Assembly: GCF_001659785.1 (NCBI RefSeq)
Contig: NZ_CP015961.1
Span: 3,286,001-3,350,000, forward strand
Direction: 5' to 3'
Origin: Dietzia timorensis
GTDB lineage: Bacteria; Actinomycetota; Actinomycetes; Mycobacteriales; Mycobacteriaceae
DNA length: 64,000 nucleotides
This document shows positions 52,701-61,705 of this stretch, piece after piece. A program made the position numbers and the translations under genes. The notes beneath the pieces are model-generated. The model ran no database searches and was not told the origin of the DNA. It saw only the letters and a list, made by a program, of their open reading frames with translations. Within the stretch, counting starts at the first letter, position 1; every line of letters begins with the position of its first letter.

Positions 52701-52810
52701 TACCATCACTCCTGTGTGAGGATTCTTTGTTTCCGCGTCGCGACCTGCGCCGAGAGCGGAAGTGGTCGTACTTCGAATTAAACGTGGCGCCTCCGGCGCC
52801 GAAATCTCAT

Positions 52811-53344
52811 CTAGACGATCGAGTAAAGGTCTTCAGGCTCGTGTCCCTCGCCGAGATCTGCGGCCTGGAGGTAGTCCTCACGGACGAGCTCCTTACCGCG
52901 GTCCCTCGCCACGGAAGCGAAGAGCTTCTGGGAGGCCTCGTTATCGGGGCTGATCGTCGTGCGCAATCGCACGACCTGGGAATCGAGGCGGTCGAGAATA
53001 TCGTGGAGCATGCGCGCCGCGAGCTTCTTCCCGCGCTGGTCGGCATCGACGCCGACCTGCCACACGAAAATCGTGTCGGGCTCGGAGGGGCGGATGAAGC
53101 CGGTCACGAAACCGACTACCTTTCCTTCCACCTCGGCCACCACGGAGGTTCCGGCGAATTCCTTCGCCCACAGCGTGTAGGCGTAGGTCGAGTTCTCGTC
53201 GAGCACTCCGGTGTCCCGAGTGATCTCCCACATCCGTATGCCGTCAGCGACTTCGGGCTGACGGAACACGGTGCCATCGTGTGTTTCACCTCCGCCAGAG
53301 GCGGGGTTCGAATCGGATCCTGGTCCCTCTGTAAAGGTATTCAT
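52811..53344 (-). CDS. ectA: L-2,4-diaminobutyrate acetyltransferase
   Basis: 177 residues, GNAT fold (VVAEVEGKVVGFVTGF, WQVGVDADQRGKKLAARML for acetyl-CoA binding). It acetylates diaminobutyrate at the gamma-amino group, the second step of ectoine synthesis. First gene of the operon, 110 nt before ectB. The N-terminal 25 residues are Gly/Ser/Asp-rich and variable. Ectoine protects against osmotic stress, which fits a halotolerant lifestyle. Confidence 0.94.
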   Translation of the reverse strand: MNTFTEGPGSDSNPASGGGETHDGTVFRQPEVADGIRMWEITRDTGVLDENSTYAYTLWAKEFAGTSVVAEVEGKVVGFVTGFIRPSEPDTIFVWQVGVDADQRGKKLAARMLHDILDRLDSQVVRLRTTISPDNEASQKLFASVARDRGKELVREDYLQAADLGEGHEPEDLYSIV

Positions 53345-53810
53345 TTCCTCATCAACGTTATGCGACAGATTTCCTCATGCCAGCCGAGGGGGTACGCGGC
53401 AACGTGCAAAGCCGTTGAACCTACAGGTCACTCCCTCGGTGTGACGTTGCGCACTCGGTACGGGATCCCTCCCTTGCGCGAACACAACGTCCCGAACCCC
53501 ATTGAGTGTAGTTCAATAGCACACGGTGGGACGTGCACAGATTCCACCAGGCGGAGTCTCGCGGCCCCGCGGCCCCGACTCGCCGCGCATCTCGATGGAG
53601 CGCGCCGCATGCCGAAGAGAGTGAATTCTTGCAGAACAGTACGGTCACTTCTGCCCGATCCGGAATTGAAAACAGCTAGCATTCAGATAAAGAGAAGTTT
53701 TCTTGCCACCGGAGTCGGCGGAACGGCATTTCCCCGACTTCGGAGCAAGATCACCGCCGTTGCGCGCCCGCGACAGCAGTGGTCTTCGTTCGATTCATGG
53801 GGAGCCAGAT
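53345..53810. promoter_or_regulatory. ectA / tetR divergent region
   Basis: 466 bases without a convincing gene; short frames here lack ribosome sites and actinobacterial codon bias. An inverted repeat ATTGA-N7-TCAAT lies at 53501-53517, and a TGTGA-N6-GCACT half-match to GlxR sites near 53440-53455. The GC content drops in 53630-53710. Promoters of ectABC and of the tetR gene must lie here; osmotic induction elements cannot be identified by eye. Confidence 0.4.
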
Positions 53811-54620
53811 ATGACAGATTCACCGGGTGCGGACTCGGGGCAGGACGCTTCATCTGATTCGACCGGGAAGAAGACCTCTCGCGTCTACGGGGGAAAAACC
53901 TCGGAGGAGCGTCAGAGCGAGCGCTATCAGGCGCTCCTCGATGCAGCTTTCGACATCGTCGGGGGCGAGGGCTACGCGGCGGCCACCGTCCGCGCGATCT
54001 GTAAGCGGGCGAGCCTGTCCGAGCGCTATTTCTATGAGAGCTTCGATTCGCGGGAGACTATCCTCAACGCGCTCTATGACACCATCGTTCACGAGGCGCG
54101 CACCCGGGTTCTCGACGCGATCTCGGCTGTCACCGTCGACGATCTCGAGGCGGCCAAGCGCTCCCCCGGAAGCATCCACCCGATCATCCTCGCCGGCACC
54201 CGCGCCTACAGCGAGTTCTTCACCGAGAAGCCCTACAGGGCGAATGTCGTCGTCATCGACGCGACGTCGGTGCCGGCCAACCGAGAGGGCCTCAGCGTCG
54301 GGTCGAGCTACTCTTTCAGCGATCTCATCAGCGAGCTGCTCTCCTCGCTGCTCGGTTACGAACATCCGCTGGCCAAGGTGTGCGGAATCGGCATGGTCGG
54401 CTACTTCTCGCGCGTGCTCAGCTGGTGGTTCATCGAGGGCCACGAGCAGGACGCCCAGTATCTGGCCGAATCCACCGCGATCGTCTTCCAGGGCATGCTC
54501 GACAGGATGGCGCAGGAAAAGCCGGACGGAGTAGAGGTTCCCGATCCGCAGCTCATAGCAGCCAAGATCGGCTCCGACCGTAAGCGCGGCATGCCGCTCA
54601 ATCCGGTGGAGGGCGACTGA
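53811..54620 (+). CDS. TetR/AcrR family regulator
   Basis: 269 residues. A polar Ser/Asp/Gly-rich N-terminal tail of about 40 residues precedes the helix-turn-helix (GYAAATVRAICKRASLSERYFYESFDSRE, about 62-90 in two parts), then the ligand domain. GGGGAG lies 7 nt before the ATG. It is divergent from ectABC and could regulate it, but the usual ectoine regulator EctR is MarR-type, so this link is only positional. Confidence 0.82.
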   Translation: MTDSPGADSGQDASSDSTGKKTSRVYGGKTSEERQSERYQALLDAAFDIVGGEGYAAATVRAICKRASLSERYFYESFDSRETILNALYDTIVHEARTRVLDAISAVTVDDLEAAKRSPGSIHPIILAGTRAYSEFFTEKPYRANVVVIDATSVPANREGLSVGSSYSFSDLISELLSSLLGYEHPLAKVCGIGMVGYFSRVLSWWFIEGHEQDAQYLAESTAIVFQGMLDRMAQEKPDGVEVPDPQLIAAKIGSDRKRGMPLNPVEGD

Positions 54621-54626
54621 TCCGAG

Positions 54627-55445
54627 TTATTCCCGCAGCGCCGCCCACGCTTGCCGAGCGAGTTCGGGCGTAGCTGCGGCGACCACAGTGCCACCCGCGA
54701 GCGGGCTCGTCCCGTCGGGACCCTCGATCACACCCCCGGCGCCTTCGATAATCGGGATGAGCGCGACGATATCGTGCGCGCCCAGCTGAGATTCGACGAC
54801 GAGATCCACCCGGCCCTCCGCGAGCTGGCAGTAGGCATAGCAGTCCCCACCGAAGCGCTGCAGCCGCACCGAATCGCCGAGCCGCCCGAAGTTCCACTCG
54901 CCGCTGTCGAACATAGACGGGTGCGTCGAATAGCAGACCGCCTCGCCCAGCTCTTCACATGTAGACACAGCGAGCTTCTCGCGCTCGGGCACGCCGAAGT
55001 CGACGACGAGTCCGCGGCGAATCACCTCGGCCGAACCATCGAACCCGATATATGTCTCCCCGAGCACGGGCTGGTCCATGATGCCAGCGACGGCCCGCCC
55101 GTCCTCGACCGCGCCGATCAGCGTCCCCCAGCCGGTCATCCCGCTGAAGAATGCCTTCGTCCCGTCGATGGGATCGACGAACCACGAGCGTGCCGCGTCG
55201 GCGCGGCCGCTCTCGCCCTCCTCTTCGCCGACGATCCGGTCGCCTGGCCACCGCCGTTCGATCCCCTCGCGCAGTACTGCCTCGATCTCCCTGTCGGCGA
55301 GGGTCACCGGATCGAAACCGGCCTCGCCGCCCTTGTCCTCGGTGCCGAGCGCACCCGGGCGGGCGTAGAAGTACCCGATGGCGATCTCCCTCGTCCGCCC
55401 GAGCAGCTCGAGGACGGCGGAAAGGTGCGGATTCGCGCTGGTCAT
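54627..55445 (-). CDS. Inositol-monophosphatase-family phosphatase, HisN-like
   Basis: 272 residues, FIG/IMPase superfamily. Metal sites are visible: GEEEG (near 72), DPIDGTKAF (near 91-99) and GAHDIVA with the third Asp (near 222). The TKAFFSGMTGWGTLIG context and overall pattern resemble actinobacterial histidinol-phosphatase HisN, but inositol-1-phosphatase activity cannot be excluded. It converges on the tetR gene with 6 nt between. Confidence 0.82.
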   Translation of the reverse strand: MTSANPHLSAVLELLGRTREIAIGYFYARPGALGTEDKGGEAGFDPVTLADREIEAVLREGIERRWPGDRIVGEEEGESGRADAARSWFVDPIDGTKAFFSGMTGWGTLIGAVEDGRAVAGIMDQPVLGETYIGFDGSAEVIRRGLVVDFGVPEREKLAVSTCEELGEAVCYSTHPSMFDSGEWNFGRLGDSVRLQRFGGDCYAYCQLAEGRVDLVVESQLGAHDIVALIPIIEGAGGVIEGPDGTSPLAGGTVVAAATPELARQAWAALRE

Positions 55446-55516
55446 CGACGTTCCCTTCTTCGTGTCCGGCCCCTTTCAGGGCCAGGTCCCGACCTCAAGA
55501 GTGTAAACCGGTACTT

Positions 55517-56632
55517 ATGACGTCGGAGACCACCAACCCCCAGACCCCAGCAGATACACCGGATCCGGACGGGGGCTCGGCGGCTCCCTCGCCCCTCGGA
55601 GACTATGCCCAGGCGGCGAAGCGCGCGCGGAACGGGGTGCCGTTGTCGGTGCTGGATCTCGTCGGGGTGTCCGAGGACGGGCGGCATGCGCTGTCCGCGT
55701 CGATGGAGGCCGCCGCGGCCGCCGAGCGGGCCGGATACTTTCGCTACTGGTTCGCTGAGCACCACAACACCGAGGGAGTGGCGAGCTCGGCGACCTCGAT
55801 CATCATCGCGATGGCAGCGCGCGCCACATCGACGATCCGAGTGGGTTCGGGCGGCATCATGCTCCCGAACCACGCGCCGCTGCAGGTCGCCGAGGATTTC
55901 GGCACGGTCGCGCAGATCGAGCCGGGCCGCATCGATCTCGGCCTCGGCCGCGCCCCCGGCACCGATCAGATGACCTCGCAGCTGATCAACCATTTCTCGC
56001 CCGAGCCAAAGCTCTTCGCGCAGGCGATCTACGACATGCAGGGCTGGTTCTCCGGGCGCGGCACCGGCCACTCGACGCCGGTCCGCTCGGTCGCCTCCGC
56101 AGGAACCGATGTGCCGATCTGGGTGCTCGGGTCCACCGTCAACGGCGCCTCCATCGCGGGCCAGCTCGGCCTCCCCTTCTCCGTGGCCAGCCACTTCCAG
56201 CCCGAGGGTTTCGAGGAGGCGATCAAGACCTACCGCGACACCTTTTCCACTGAGTCGCCGACGGCGCGGATCGATGCACCGCACGTGATGGTCGCCGTCA
56301 ACGTGCTCGCCGCGGAGAACTCGGAGGAGGCATGGCGCCAGTTCACCACTACCCAGCGCATGTTCCTGGGGATCCGCCGCGGCCGCCAGACCAAGCTCGC
56401 CAAGCCGCTGCCAGATATCTCCGACGTCGCCACTCCGATGGAGGTCGCGATGCTCGATTCGGTGCTGCGCGTGCGCGCGGTGGGCACCCCGGACGAGGTC
56501 GTCGCCTCGCTTGACGAGATCGCCGAGCGCACGGGAGCGGACGAGATCATCACCACGACCTACGCGCACGATCCGGCGGTGCGCATCCGTTCGATGGAGC
56601 TGCTCGCCGAGCGCTGGAACTCCCCGAGCTAA
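55517..56632 (+). CDS. LLM-class (luciferase-like) flavin oxidoreductase
   Basis: 371 residues, bacterial-luciferase-like TIM barrel. Diagnostic blocks are RYWFAEHHNTEGVASSAT, VGSGGIMLPNHAPLQVAE, DLGLGRAPGTDQ and the C-terminal VGTPDEVVASL. Group 1 members (like YhbW/LuxA homologues) use FMN. The ATG at 55517 has no ribosome site and may be translated from a leaderless message; GTAAAC and TACT upstream may be promoter parts. The substrate is unknown. Confidence 0.83.
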   Translation: MTSETTNPQTPADTPDPDGGSAAPSPLGDYAQAAKRARNGVPLSVLDLVGVSEDGRHALSASMEAAAAAERAGYFRYWFAEHHNTEGVASSATSIIIAMAARATSTIRVGSGGIMLPNHAPLQVAEDFGTVAQIEPGRIDLGLGRAPGTDQMTSQLINHFSPEPKLFAQAIYDMQGWFSGRGTGHSTPVRSVASAGTDVPIWVLGSTVNGASIAGQLGLPFSVASHFQPEGFEEAIKTYRDTFSTESPTARIDAPHVMVAVNVLAAENSEEAWRQFTTTQRMFLGIRRGRQTKLAKPLPDISDVATPMEVAMLDSVLRVRAVGTPDEVVASLDEIAERTGADEIITTTYAHDPAVRIRSMELLAERWNSPS

Positions 56633-56985
56633 TTGAGCAGCATGTAGGTCGAGACCACGAAGATCACGAGCGCGGCGACGCCCAGACCGAGGCCGATGTT
56701 GGATCGCTGCATGTTCGGCGGGACCGTGACCGGCGTGTTCGGAACGCGGGTGAGCCCGGCGAACACGATCGCGATCAGCCCGGCGACCATGCCGATGATG
56801 TTGAGCAGCGGCATCCAGCTCAGCACGATCGCGATCACCCCGAAGATCAGCGCCTTGGTGCCGAGATCCATCTCCTTCTGGCCGCCCGCGCGCTTCCTAC
56901 GCGCCGATCGATCCCAGCGCGAATCGTCACCGTCCCCGTCGGGCAGGGGCGAGCGATAGCGGGGTCCGAATCCGAAGAGTGCCAC
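56629..56985 (-). CDS. Small membrane protein, DUF4190-like
   Basis: 118 residues with a charged N-terminal third (Arg, Asp, Gly), then two or three hydrophobic segments from about residue 45 (LGTKALIFGVIAIVLSW, GMVAGLIAIVFAGLT) and a C-terminal helix. The GxxAIVLSWMPLLNIIGMVAG pattern resembles DUF4190 proteins. Its stop overlaps the end of the luciferase-like gene by 4 bases. The role is unknown. Confidence 0.7.
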   Translation of the reverse strand: MALFGFGPRYRSPLPDGDGDDSRWDRSARRKRAGGQKEMDLGTKALIFGVIAIVLSWMPLLNIIGMVAGLIAIVFAGLTRVPNTPVTVPPNMQRSNIGLGLGVAALVIFVVSTYMLLN

Positions 56986-57021
56986 GCCTTCACCGTATCC
57001 AATCGCCGCAGCAGTAGCCGC

Positions 57022-57909
57022 TCACCTGCGCGCGAGCCGCGGCCCGAGCACGTGCTCGAGGACCTGCGCCACCCCGTCCAGATCATGTCGCGGCGCCACG
57101 TAACGAGACCGCTGGATGACGTCGGTGTGTCCGTTCGCCATGGCGACCGAGGCCTCGGCGTAGTCCATCATCTCGAGGTCGTTGAGATAGTCGCCGAACA
57201 CCATGGTCTCGTCCCTTCGCACCCCGAGCGCCGCCTGCAGGCGCTCGAGCGCGACTCCCTTGTTCACGTTCGGCGGCATCACGTCCACCCAGTGGTGTCC
57301 GGAAACCACGACGTCGGCAAGCGAATCGATACCGGCGGCGCGGAGCGCGGGTGCCACGGAATCCTCCGCCTCGCCGAAGGTGAAGATGGCGACCTTGACC
57401 GGTTCGCCCGGGATGTCGTGGAGATCGGCGACGGTGGTGAGCGCGTGGTAGTAGCGGCGCGCCTCGCGGAGGAAGTCTTCGTCTTCGCGCTCGGTGTACG
57501 CCATCTGGGGTGTGCACACGACCGCACCACAGCCGCGGCGCTCGCCGCCCTCGGGGGTACCGCTGCCGAGGTCGCGGACCACGTCGACAACGCTATCGGC
57601 GACTCCGCCCGGCAGGGGTTCGATCGCTATCTCGACGCCGTCGCGCATGACGACGGTGCCGTTCTCCGCGATGACGGTGAGACCGTCGTGGATATCGGCG
57701 AAAAGGTCCGCCAGGGTCGCGTACTGGCGACCGCTGGCGGGCACGAAAACGATCCCTGCCGAGCGCATAGCGCGAATCATCTCCCAGGTCCGGAGCGAAA
57801 TCCGGCCATCGGCACCGAGGAGGGTGCCGTCCATATCGCAGACGACAAGGCGAATGGCCGAGCCATCGGGAAGGAGATCGGCAGGGGTGGGTCCGGGCAG
57901 CGCCGTCAC
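57022..57909 (-). CDS. HAD-superfamily (Cof-type) sugar-phosphatase-like hydrolase
   Basis: 295 residues. HAD motif I is CDMDGTLL (near 24-31, nucleophile Asp), motif II ASGRQ, motif III Lys in VNKGVAL and motif IV GDYLNDLEM with the metal-binding Asp. The C2-type cap between motifs II and III marks the Cof/YbiV group that dephosphorylates sugar phosphates or cofactors. It is 36 nt behind the DUF4190-like gene start, on the same strand and probably upstream of it in one operon. Confidence 0.85.
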   Translation of the reverse strand: MTALPGPTPADLLPDGSAIRLVVCDMDGTLLGADGRISLRTWEMIRAMRSAGIVFVPASGRQYATLADLFADIHDGLTVIAENGTVVMRDGVEIAIEPLPGGVADSVVDVVRDLGSGTPEGGERRGCGAVVCTPQMAYTEREDEDFLREARRYYHALTTVADLHDIPGEPVKVAIFTFGEAEDSVAPALRAAGIDSLADVVVSGHHWVDVMPPNVNKGVALERLQAALGVRRDETMVFGDYLNDLEMMDYAEASVAMANGHTDVIQRSRYVAPRHDLDGVAQVLEHVLGPRLARR

Positions 57910-57950
57910 GAAGAGTCCTTATCTCGCCGCGAGCGCCGCCCCGGACTTAC

Positions 57951-58067
57951 TTACGGGGTTGCGCCGCGGTCGATCGAAGCGGTGAGCGGGTCGATGGAAC
58001 CTGCGAGCGGAAGCCGAATGGCATCGAAGATCGCGTTCCAGGCTTCGGTGATCATATCTAGAGGCAT
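57951..58067 (-). CDS. Candidate 38-residue protein with its own promoter
   Basis: The frame begins MPLDMITEAWNAIFDAIRLP and ends with SIDRGATP before a TAA. Codons are strongly G/C-ending and give an amphipathic helix-like first half. A TATAGG box lies about 20 nt before the ATG on the minus strand, with TTGTGT 15 nt further up. Tiny amphipathic proteins act as outer-membrane porins in corynebacteria (PorA/PorH), but I see no firm similarity. The ribosome site is weak (AGAGTGACG). Confidence 0.35.
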   Translation of the reverse strand: MPLDMITEAWNAIFDAIRLPLAGSIDPLTASIDRGATP

Positions 58068-58096
58068 CGTTAACGTCACTCTTCCTATAGTCGCCA

Positions 58097-58142
58097 GTGT
58101 CGAGACACAATCCTCCGGACACTTTTATGTGGTGTCCGACAC
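58097..58142. promoter_or_regulatory. Cluster of GTGTC/GACAC inverted repeats
   Basis: GTGTC-GA-GACAC (58097-58108), GGACAC-N9-GTGTCC (58117-58137) and GTGTC-C-GACAC (58132-58142) overlap within 46 bases. The first palindrome overlaps the promoter of the 38-residue frame. A repeated five-base arm in three symmetric arrangements suggests cooperative binding by a dimeric regulator. The rest of 57910-58368 holds no other feature I can support. Confidence 0.55.
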
Positions 58143-58368
58143 GGAAAGTGCACTGCCACGATCAGTATATCGGGCGGCGGCTCCTAACCATTACGTTCTT
58201 TTCTCGCAGGCGCAAGGTTATTTTGTGCACATGAGGGGCCGAGTTTGTACAGAGCGCCTTATCGCTCCTGCACAACACGGTCGGAACGTCCCAGATTCGC
58301 TCAGGTGGTCGGTGATTGTTTCCTTTCCGTAATAATATGTGCGAAACGGCGCCGGTAGGGTGGGACCC

Positions 58369-58803
58369 ATGCCCGCCTTGATCTGGTTAGCCGCAGCAGT
58401 AGGCCTCGCCTTCGCCGAGACCATCGGCGGCGACCTCATCCTGCTCATGCTCGCCGGCGGCGCACTCGGCGGTTCGGGGGCTGCTGCCCTCGGCGCTCCA
58501 TTGTGGCTCCAGGGCATCGTCTTCGCCGCGGTATCACTGATGCTCATTTTCGTCGTCCGGCCGTTCGCGAAGAAACGGATGCTGGCCGGGGACCCTGCGC
58601 ACACCAATGTCGATGCGCTCACCGGCCGCGAGGCGGAGGTCACCGGGGAAATCCAGAATTCCACCGGTCTCGTGTCCATCTCCGGGGACGAATGGACGGC
58701 CAAATCCCTGGTCCCAGGGGAAACCTTCCGCGTCGGCGAGAAGGTCTGGGTCCACGAGATCGAGGGAGCGACGGCCATAGTCGCCAAGAAATACATCGAC
58801 TAG
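58369..58803 (+). CDS. NfeD-like membrane protein
   Basis: 144 residues. Two or three membrane helices (residues 1-70) are followed by a small OB-fold domain (TGREAEVTGEIQ, VSISGDEWTAKS, VGEKVWVHEIEGATAIV), the NfeD layout. NfeD proteins work with SPFH/stomatin partners, and such a gene follows after 94 nt, so the pair probably forms one membrane-microdomain complex. Confidence 0.85.
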   Translation: MPALIWLAAAVGLAFAETIGGDLILLMLAGGALGGSGAAALGAPLWLQGIVFAAVSLMLIFVVRPFAKKRMLAGDPAHTNVDALTGREAEVTGEIQNSTGLVSISGDEWTAKSLVPGETFRVGEKVWVHEIEGATAIVAKKYID

Positions 58804-58897
58804 CCGGTAATGCACGCCACAAACCACACGATCCCCGTATAAGCGACCCATCCCACTTCCGCCCCGCCGGGCGGCGGAGACGAGAACAGGACCGAAC

Positions 58898-60292
58898 ATG
58901 GCAGCACTTGTGTTTCTGGTCATCCTGGTTGTGCTTATCGCGGCCATTGTCGCGAGCACGATCAAGCTGATCCCCCAGGCGGAAGCCGCCGTCATCGAAC
59001 GGCTCGGCCGTTACCACCGCACCGTCAACGGACAGCTCACGCTGCTCATCCCTTTTATCGACCGGATTCGCGCGAAGGTCGACCTGCGTGAGCGGGTCGT
59101 CGCGTTCCCGCCCCAGTCGATGATCACCGAGGACAACCTGACGCTGTCCATCGATACCGTTGTCTACTTCCAGGTCACCGACCCGAAGGCCGCGGTGTAC
59201 GAGATCAATAACTACATCGTCGCCGTCGAGCAGCTCGCCACGACGACACTGCGTAACGTCGTCGGTGGTCTCACGCTCGAACAGACCCTCACCAGCCGCG
59301 ATATGATCAACAAGCAGCTGCGTGGTGTCCTTGATTCGGAGACGGGCCGCTGGGGCCTGCGCGTCGCGCGCGTCGAGCTGCGCTCAATCGATCCACCGCC
59401 GTCCATCCAGGAGTCGATGGAAAAGCAGATGAAGGCGGACCGAGAGAAGCGCGCGATGATCCTCACGGCAGAGGGCCAGCGGGAAGCGTCGATCAAGACC
59501 GCCGAGGGCGCAAAGCAGGCCGCGATTCTCGACGCGGAAGGCGCCAAGCAGTCGGCAATCCTCTCTGCTGAGGCAGAGCGGCAGTCGCTCATGCTCCGCG
59601 CGCAGGGTGAGCGCGCAGCACGTTACCTCACCGCAGAGGGCGAGGCCGCGGCCATCGCCAAGGTCAACTCGTCGATCAAGGCGTCGAAACCGAGCCCGGA
59701 GTTGCTCGCCTACCAATACGTCCAGAACCTCCCCGAGATGGCAAAGGGCGACGCGGCGACGATGTGGATGATCCCGTCGCAGTTCGGCGATTCGCTCGAG
59801 ACCTTCGCACGCGCCATGGCAAAGAAGGACGAGGAGGGCGTGTTCCGATACGAGGCACCCTCTGCGCCTGTTGAGGAACCGGCGGCGGCGACCCCGCCCG
59901 AGGATTGGTTCGACACATCTACCGACCCGACGATTGTCGAGACAGTCAAGCAGGCCGAGGCCGCGGCGCGCAGTACCGAAGAGACCGACTCCGCGGCCGC
60001 GGACAAGCGTTCGCGGAAGCCGCGTCCAGAGATCTTCGACAAGGTCCCCGCAGACCAGGGAGGCTCGGCGACGAGCGGGGGCGCGGGCGATCAGCGGGCG
60101 ATCACCGATCGTCAGCCGCAGGGAAACGACACCTACGGCCGTCACGCCGACCCACAGGCGGGTAATCAGCCACAGCCCAACTGGCACCAGCAGCAAGGGC
60201 AACAGCAGCAAGGGCAGCAGGGCCCGGGTCACGGTAACCAGCAGGGCGGCGGTTACTACTTCCCGCCCGGGAACACCCCGCCCCAGCGCTGA
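58898..60292 (+). CDS. SPFH/Band-7 (QmcA/stomatin-like) protein
   Basis: 464 residues. One N-terminal membrane helix (3-24), then the SPFH domain (about 25-190: IERLGRYHRTVNGQLTLLIPF, SMITEDNLTLSIDTVVYFQV), a helical flotillin-like segment with repeats EGAKQAAILDAEGAKQSAI (about 195-230), and a long Pro/Gln/Gly-rich disordered tail with QQQ runs near 433-450. Members organise membrane microdomains and assist proteases. Its gene partner is NfeD. A strong hairpin follows. Confidence 0.88.
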   Translation: MAALVFLVILVVLIAAIVASTIKLIPQAEAAVIERLGRYHRTVNGQLTLLIPFIDRIRAKVDLRERVVAFPPQSMITEDNLTLSIDTVVYFQVTDPKAAVYEINNYIVAVEQLATTTLRNVVGGLTLEQTLTSRDMINKQLRGVLDSETGRWGLRVARVELRSIDPPPSIQESMEKQMKADREKRAMILTAEGQREASIKTAEGAKQAAILDAEGAKQSAILSAEAERQSLMLRAQGERAARYLTAEGEAAAIAKVNSSIKASKPSPELLAYQYVQNLPEMAKGDAATMWMIPSQFGDSLETFARAMAKKDEEGVFRYEAPSAPVEEPAAATPPEDWFDTSTDPTIVETVKQAEAAARSTEETDSAAADKRSRKPRPEIFDKVPADQGGSATSGGAGDQRAITDRQPQGNDTYGRHADPQAGNQPQPNWHQQQGQQQQGQQGPGHGNQQGGGYYFPPGNTPPQR

Positions 60293-60320
60293 GTACAGCA
60301 ACTTACGCCACCCGCATTCC

Positions 60321-60358
60321 GAGCGCCCCGACGGACAATGAGTTCCGCCGGGGCGCTC
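60321..60358 (+). terminator. Terminator after the SPFH gene
   Basis: GAGCGCCCCG and CGGGGCGCTC form a 10-bp perfect stem, extended inward by CGG/CCG, and the hairpin is followed by GTAATTTTTG. It separates the SPFH gene from the tetR gene. Confidence 0.8.
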
Positions 60359-60375
60359 GTGTAATTTTTGAGTTC

Positions 60376-61011
60376 ATGAGACCTAATCCGCTCCTTCCGT
60401 TCGACGAAGACACCATCGCGATCCTGCAATCGGCGCGCGAGGTCTTCATCGCCAACGGAGTGAAGGGGACCAACGCCGACGACATCGCCGCCGCCGCGGG
60501 AGTCGCCCGGGTGACTCTGTACCGGCGCATCGGACGCATGCAGCAGATCATGGACGCCACCAGCCTTCTGGAACTCACAGAGCTCGCCATGGACGTGGAA
60601 GAGTCCTTCGTGCCCTACGATTCCATCGAATGGGATCCGGTCCGGCACATCGAGGACATCTTCGATTACACGCTGACCTACTTCCGCGAATCCCGGTACA
60701 TCGAGGCGATCATCCGTTTCGACTCCGGCCTCACCACGACGGCGATGATGGAGAATTCCCGCCAGGACTTCAATGTGATCACCGAATGGCTGTCGCGAAT
60801 CCTGCGTAATACCTGGGCTTCCGACATTCATTCGCGCCAGTTGTCCGACGAGGAAATCCAGGGCCGTTCACGGGCGCTCGGCGCGATGCTCGGGCACTTC
60901 CTGCAATCGCTGGTGCTGCTTCCCGATGGCCCACCGGACCTCGATTCGTCGGAAAAGACCCGCGAGTACGCTCGCGTATACATGGCCCCGATTTTTCTCA
61001 TCCGCCGCTAG
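60376..61011 (+). CDS. TetR family regulator
   Basis: 211 residues. N-terminal HTH (ADDIAAAAGVARVTLYRRIG, about 36-55) and a helical sensor domain. No ribosome site is seen before the ATG; a leaderless message is possible. It is 32 nt ahead of the methyltransferase gene, which may be its target or partner. The ligand is unknown. Confidence 0.82.
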   Translation: MRPNPLLPFDEDTIAILQSAREVFIANGVKGTNADDIAAAAGVARVTLYRRIGRMQQIMDATSLLELTELAMDVEESFVPYDSIEWDPVRHIEDIFDYTLTYFRESRYIEAIIRFDSGLTTTAMMENSRQDFNVITEWLSRILRNTWASDIHSRQLSDEEIQGRSRALGAMLGHFLQSLVLLPDGPPDLDSSEKTREYARVYMAPIFLIRR

Positions 61012-61043
61012 GTTCGGCGTTCGACGACAACCAAGGAGTGAGG

Positions 61044-61649
61044 GTGAACCCTTCCGTGCCCAACGAGCAGTATCTTGCGCACCCCGACCCGTGGGGAACG
61101 ACGCCCGCGGCGACGGTTGTCGCCGAGGTGGCCTCGGCCATGGAGGCTGGGCTCGGCGTCGGCACGGCAGTGGACCTCGGTTGCGGCGACGGCCGCCACT
61201 CGCGCTGGCTCGCCGGCCTGGGATGGCAGGTCGACGCGATCGACGTCGACGAGGATATTATCTCGAGCGCTCGGGAACGGGATTCGGACGACGGCCGGAC
61301 CGGGCACGTCGACTGGATTGCTGGAGACGCGTTGTCGTGGTCGCCGAGCAGCCCGGTGGAGCTCGTCGTGATCGGGTTCGTGCACCTACCGTTGCAGCGG
61401 CTCCGCGAGGTGATCGCGCGCGCCGCAGGCTGGCTCGCCCCCGGCGGGCACCTGCTGTTCGTGGGGCACGCGGCCGAGAATCTGCGCCGCGGGGTGGGCG
61501 GGCCCAAGGACCCCTCGACGCTCCCGGAGCTCGGAGACCTCGCGGCCGGGGCGGCCGGTCTTCGCGTGCTCTCCCTGCGCCACGAGCTGCGGCCCGCCGG
61601 TACGGCCACGGCAGTCGACGCCGTTCTCCACGCGACGACGTGGGAGTGA
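61044..61649 (+). CDS. Class I SAM-dependent methyltransferase
   Basis: 201 residues. The SAM-binding motif I is VDLGCGDGRHSRWLA (near 42-56), motif II acidic loop AIDVDEDI, and motif post-II GDALSWSPSSPVELVVIGFVHL. The substrate class (small molecule or metal such as tellurite) is not clear; no TehB-specific motif is seen. The GTG at 61044 is chosen because AAGGAG is 7 nt before it; GTG at 61038 would be too close. Confidence 0.82.
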   Translation: MNPSVPNEQYLAHPDPWGTTPAATVVAEVASAMEAGLGVGTAVDLGCGDGRHSRWLAGLGWQVDAIDVDEDIISSARERDSDDGRTGHVDWIAGDALSWSPSSPVELVVIGFVHLPLQRLREVIARAAGWLAPGGHLLFVGHAAENLRRGVGGPKDPSTLPELGDLAAGAAGLRVLSLRHELRPAGTATAVDAVLHATTWE

Positions 61650-61705
61650 CTGGCCGGGGAGGATCGGCGGCTCCGACGTCATAGGCGGGTGTGTCGCGTG
61701 TTCGG

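Noticed and set aside
53421-53648. Short frames between ectA and tetR
   Set aside because: No ribosome sites, no recognisable product and poor codon bias.
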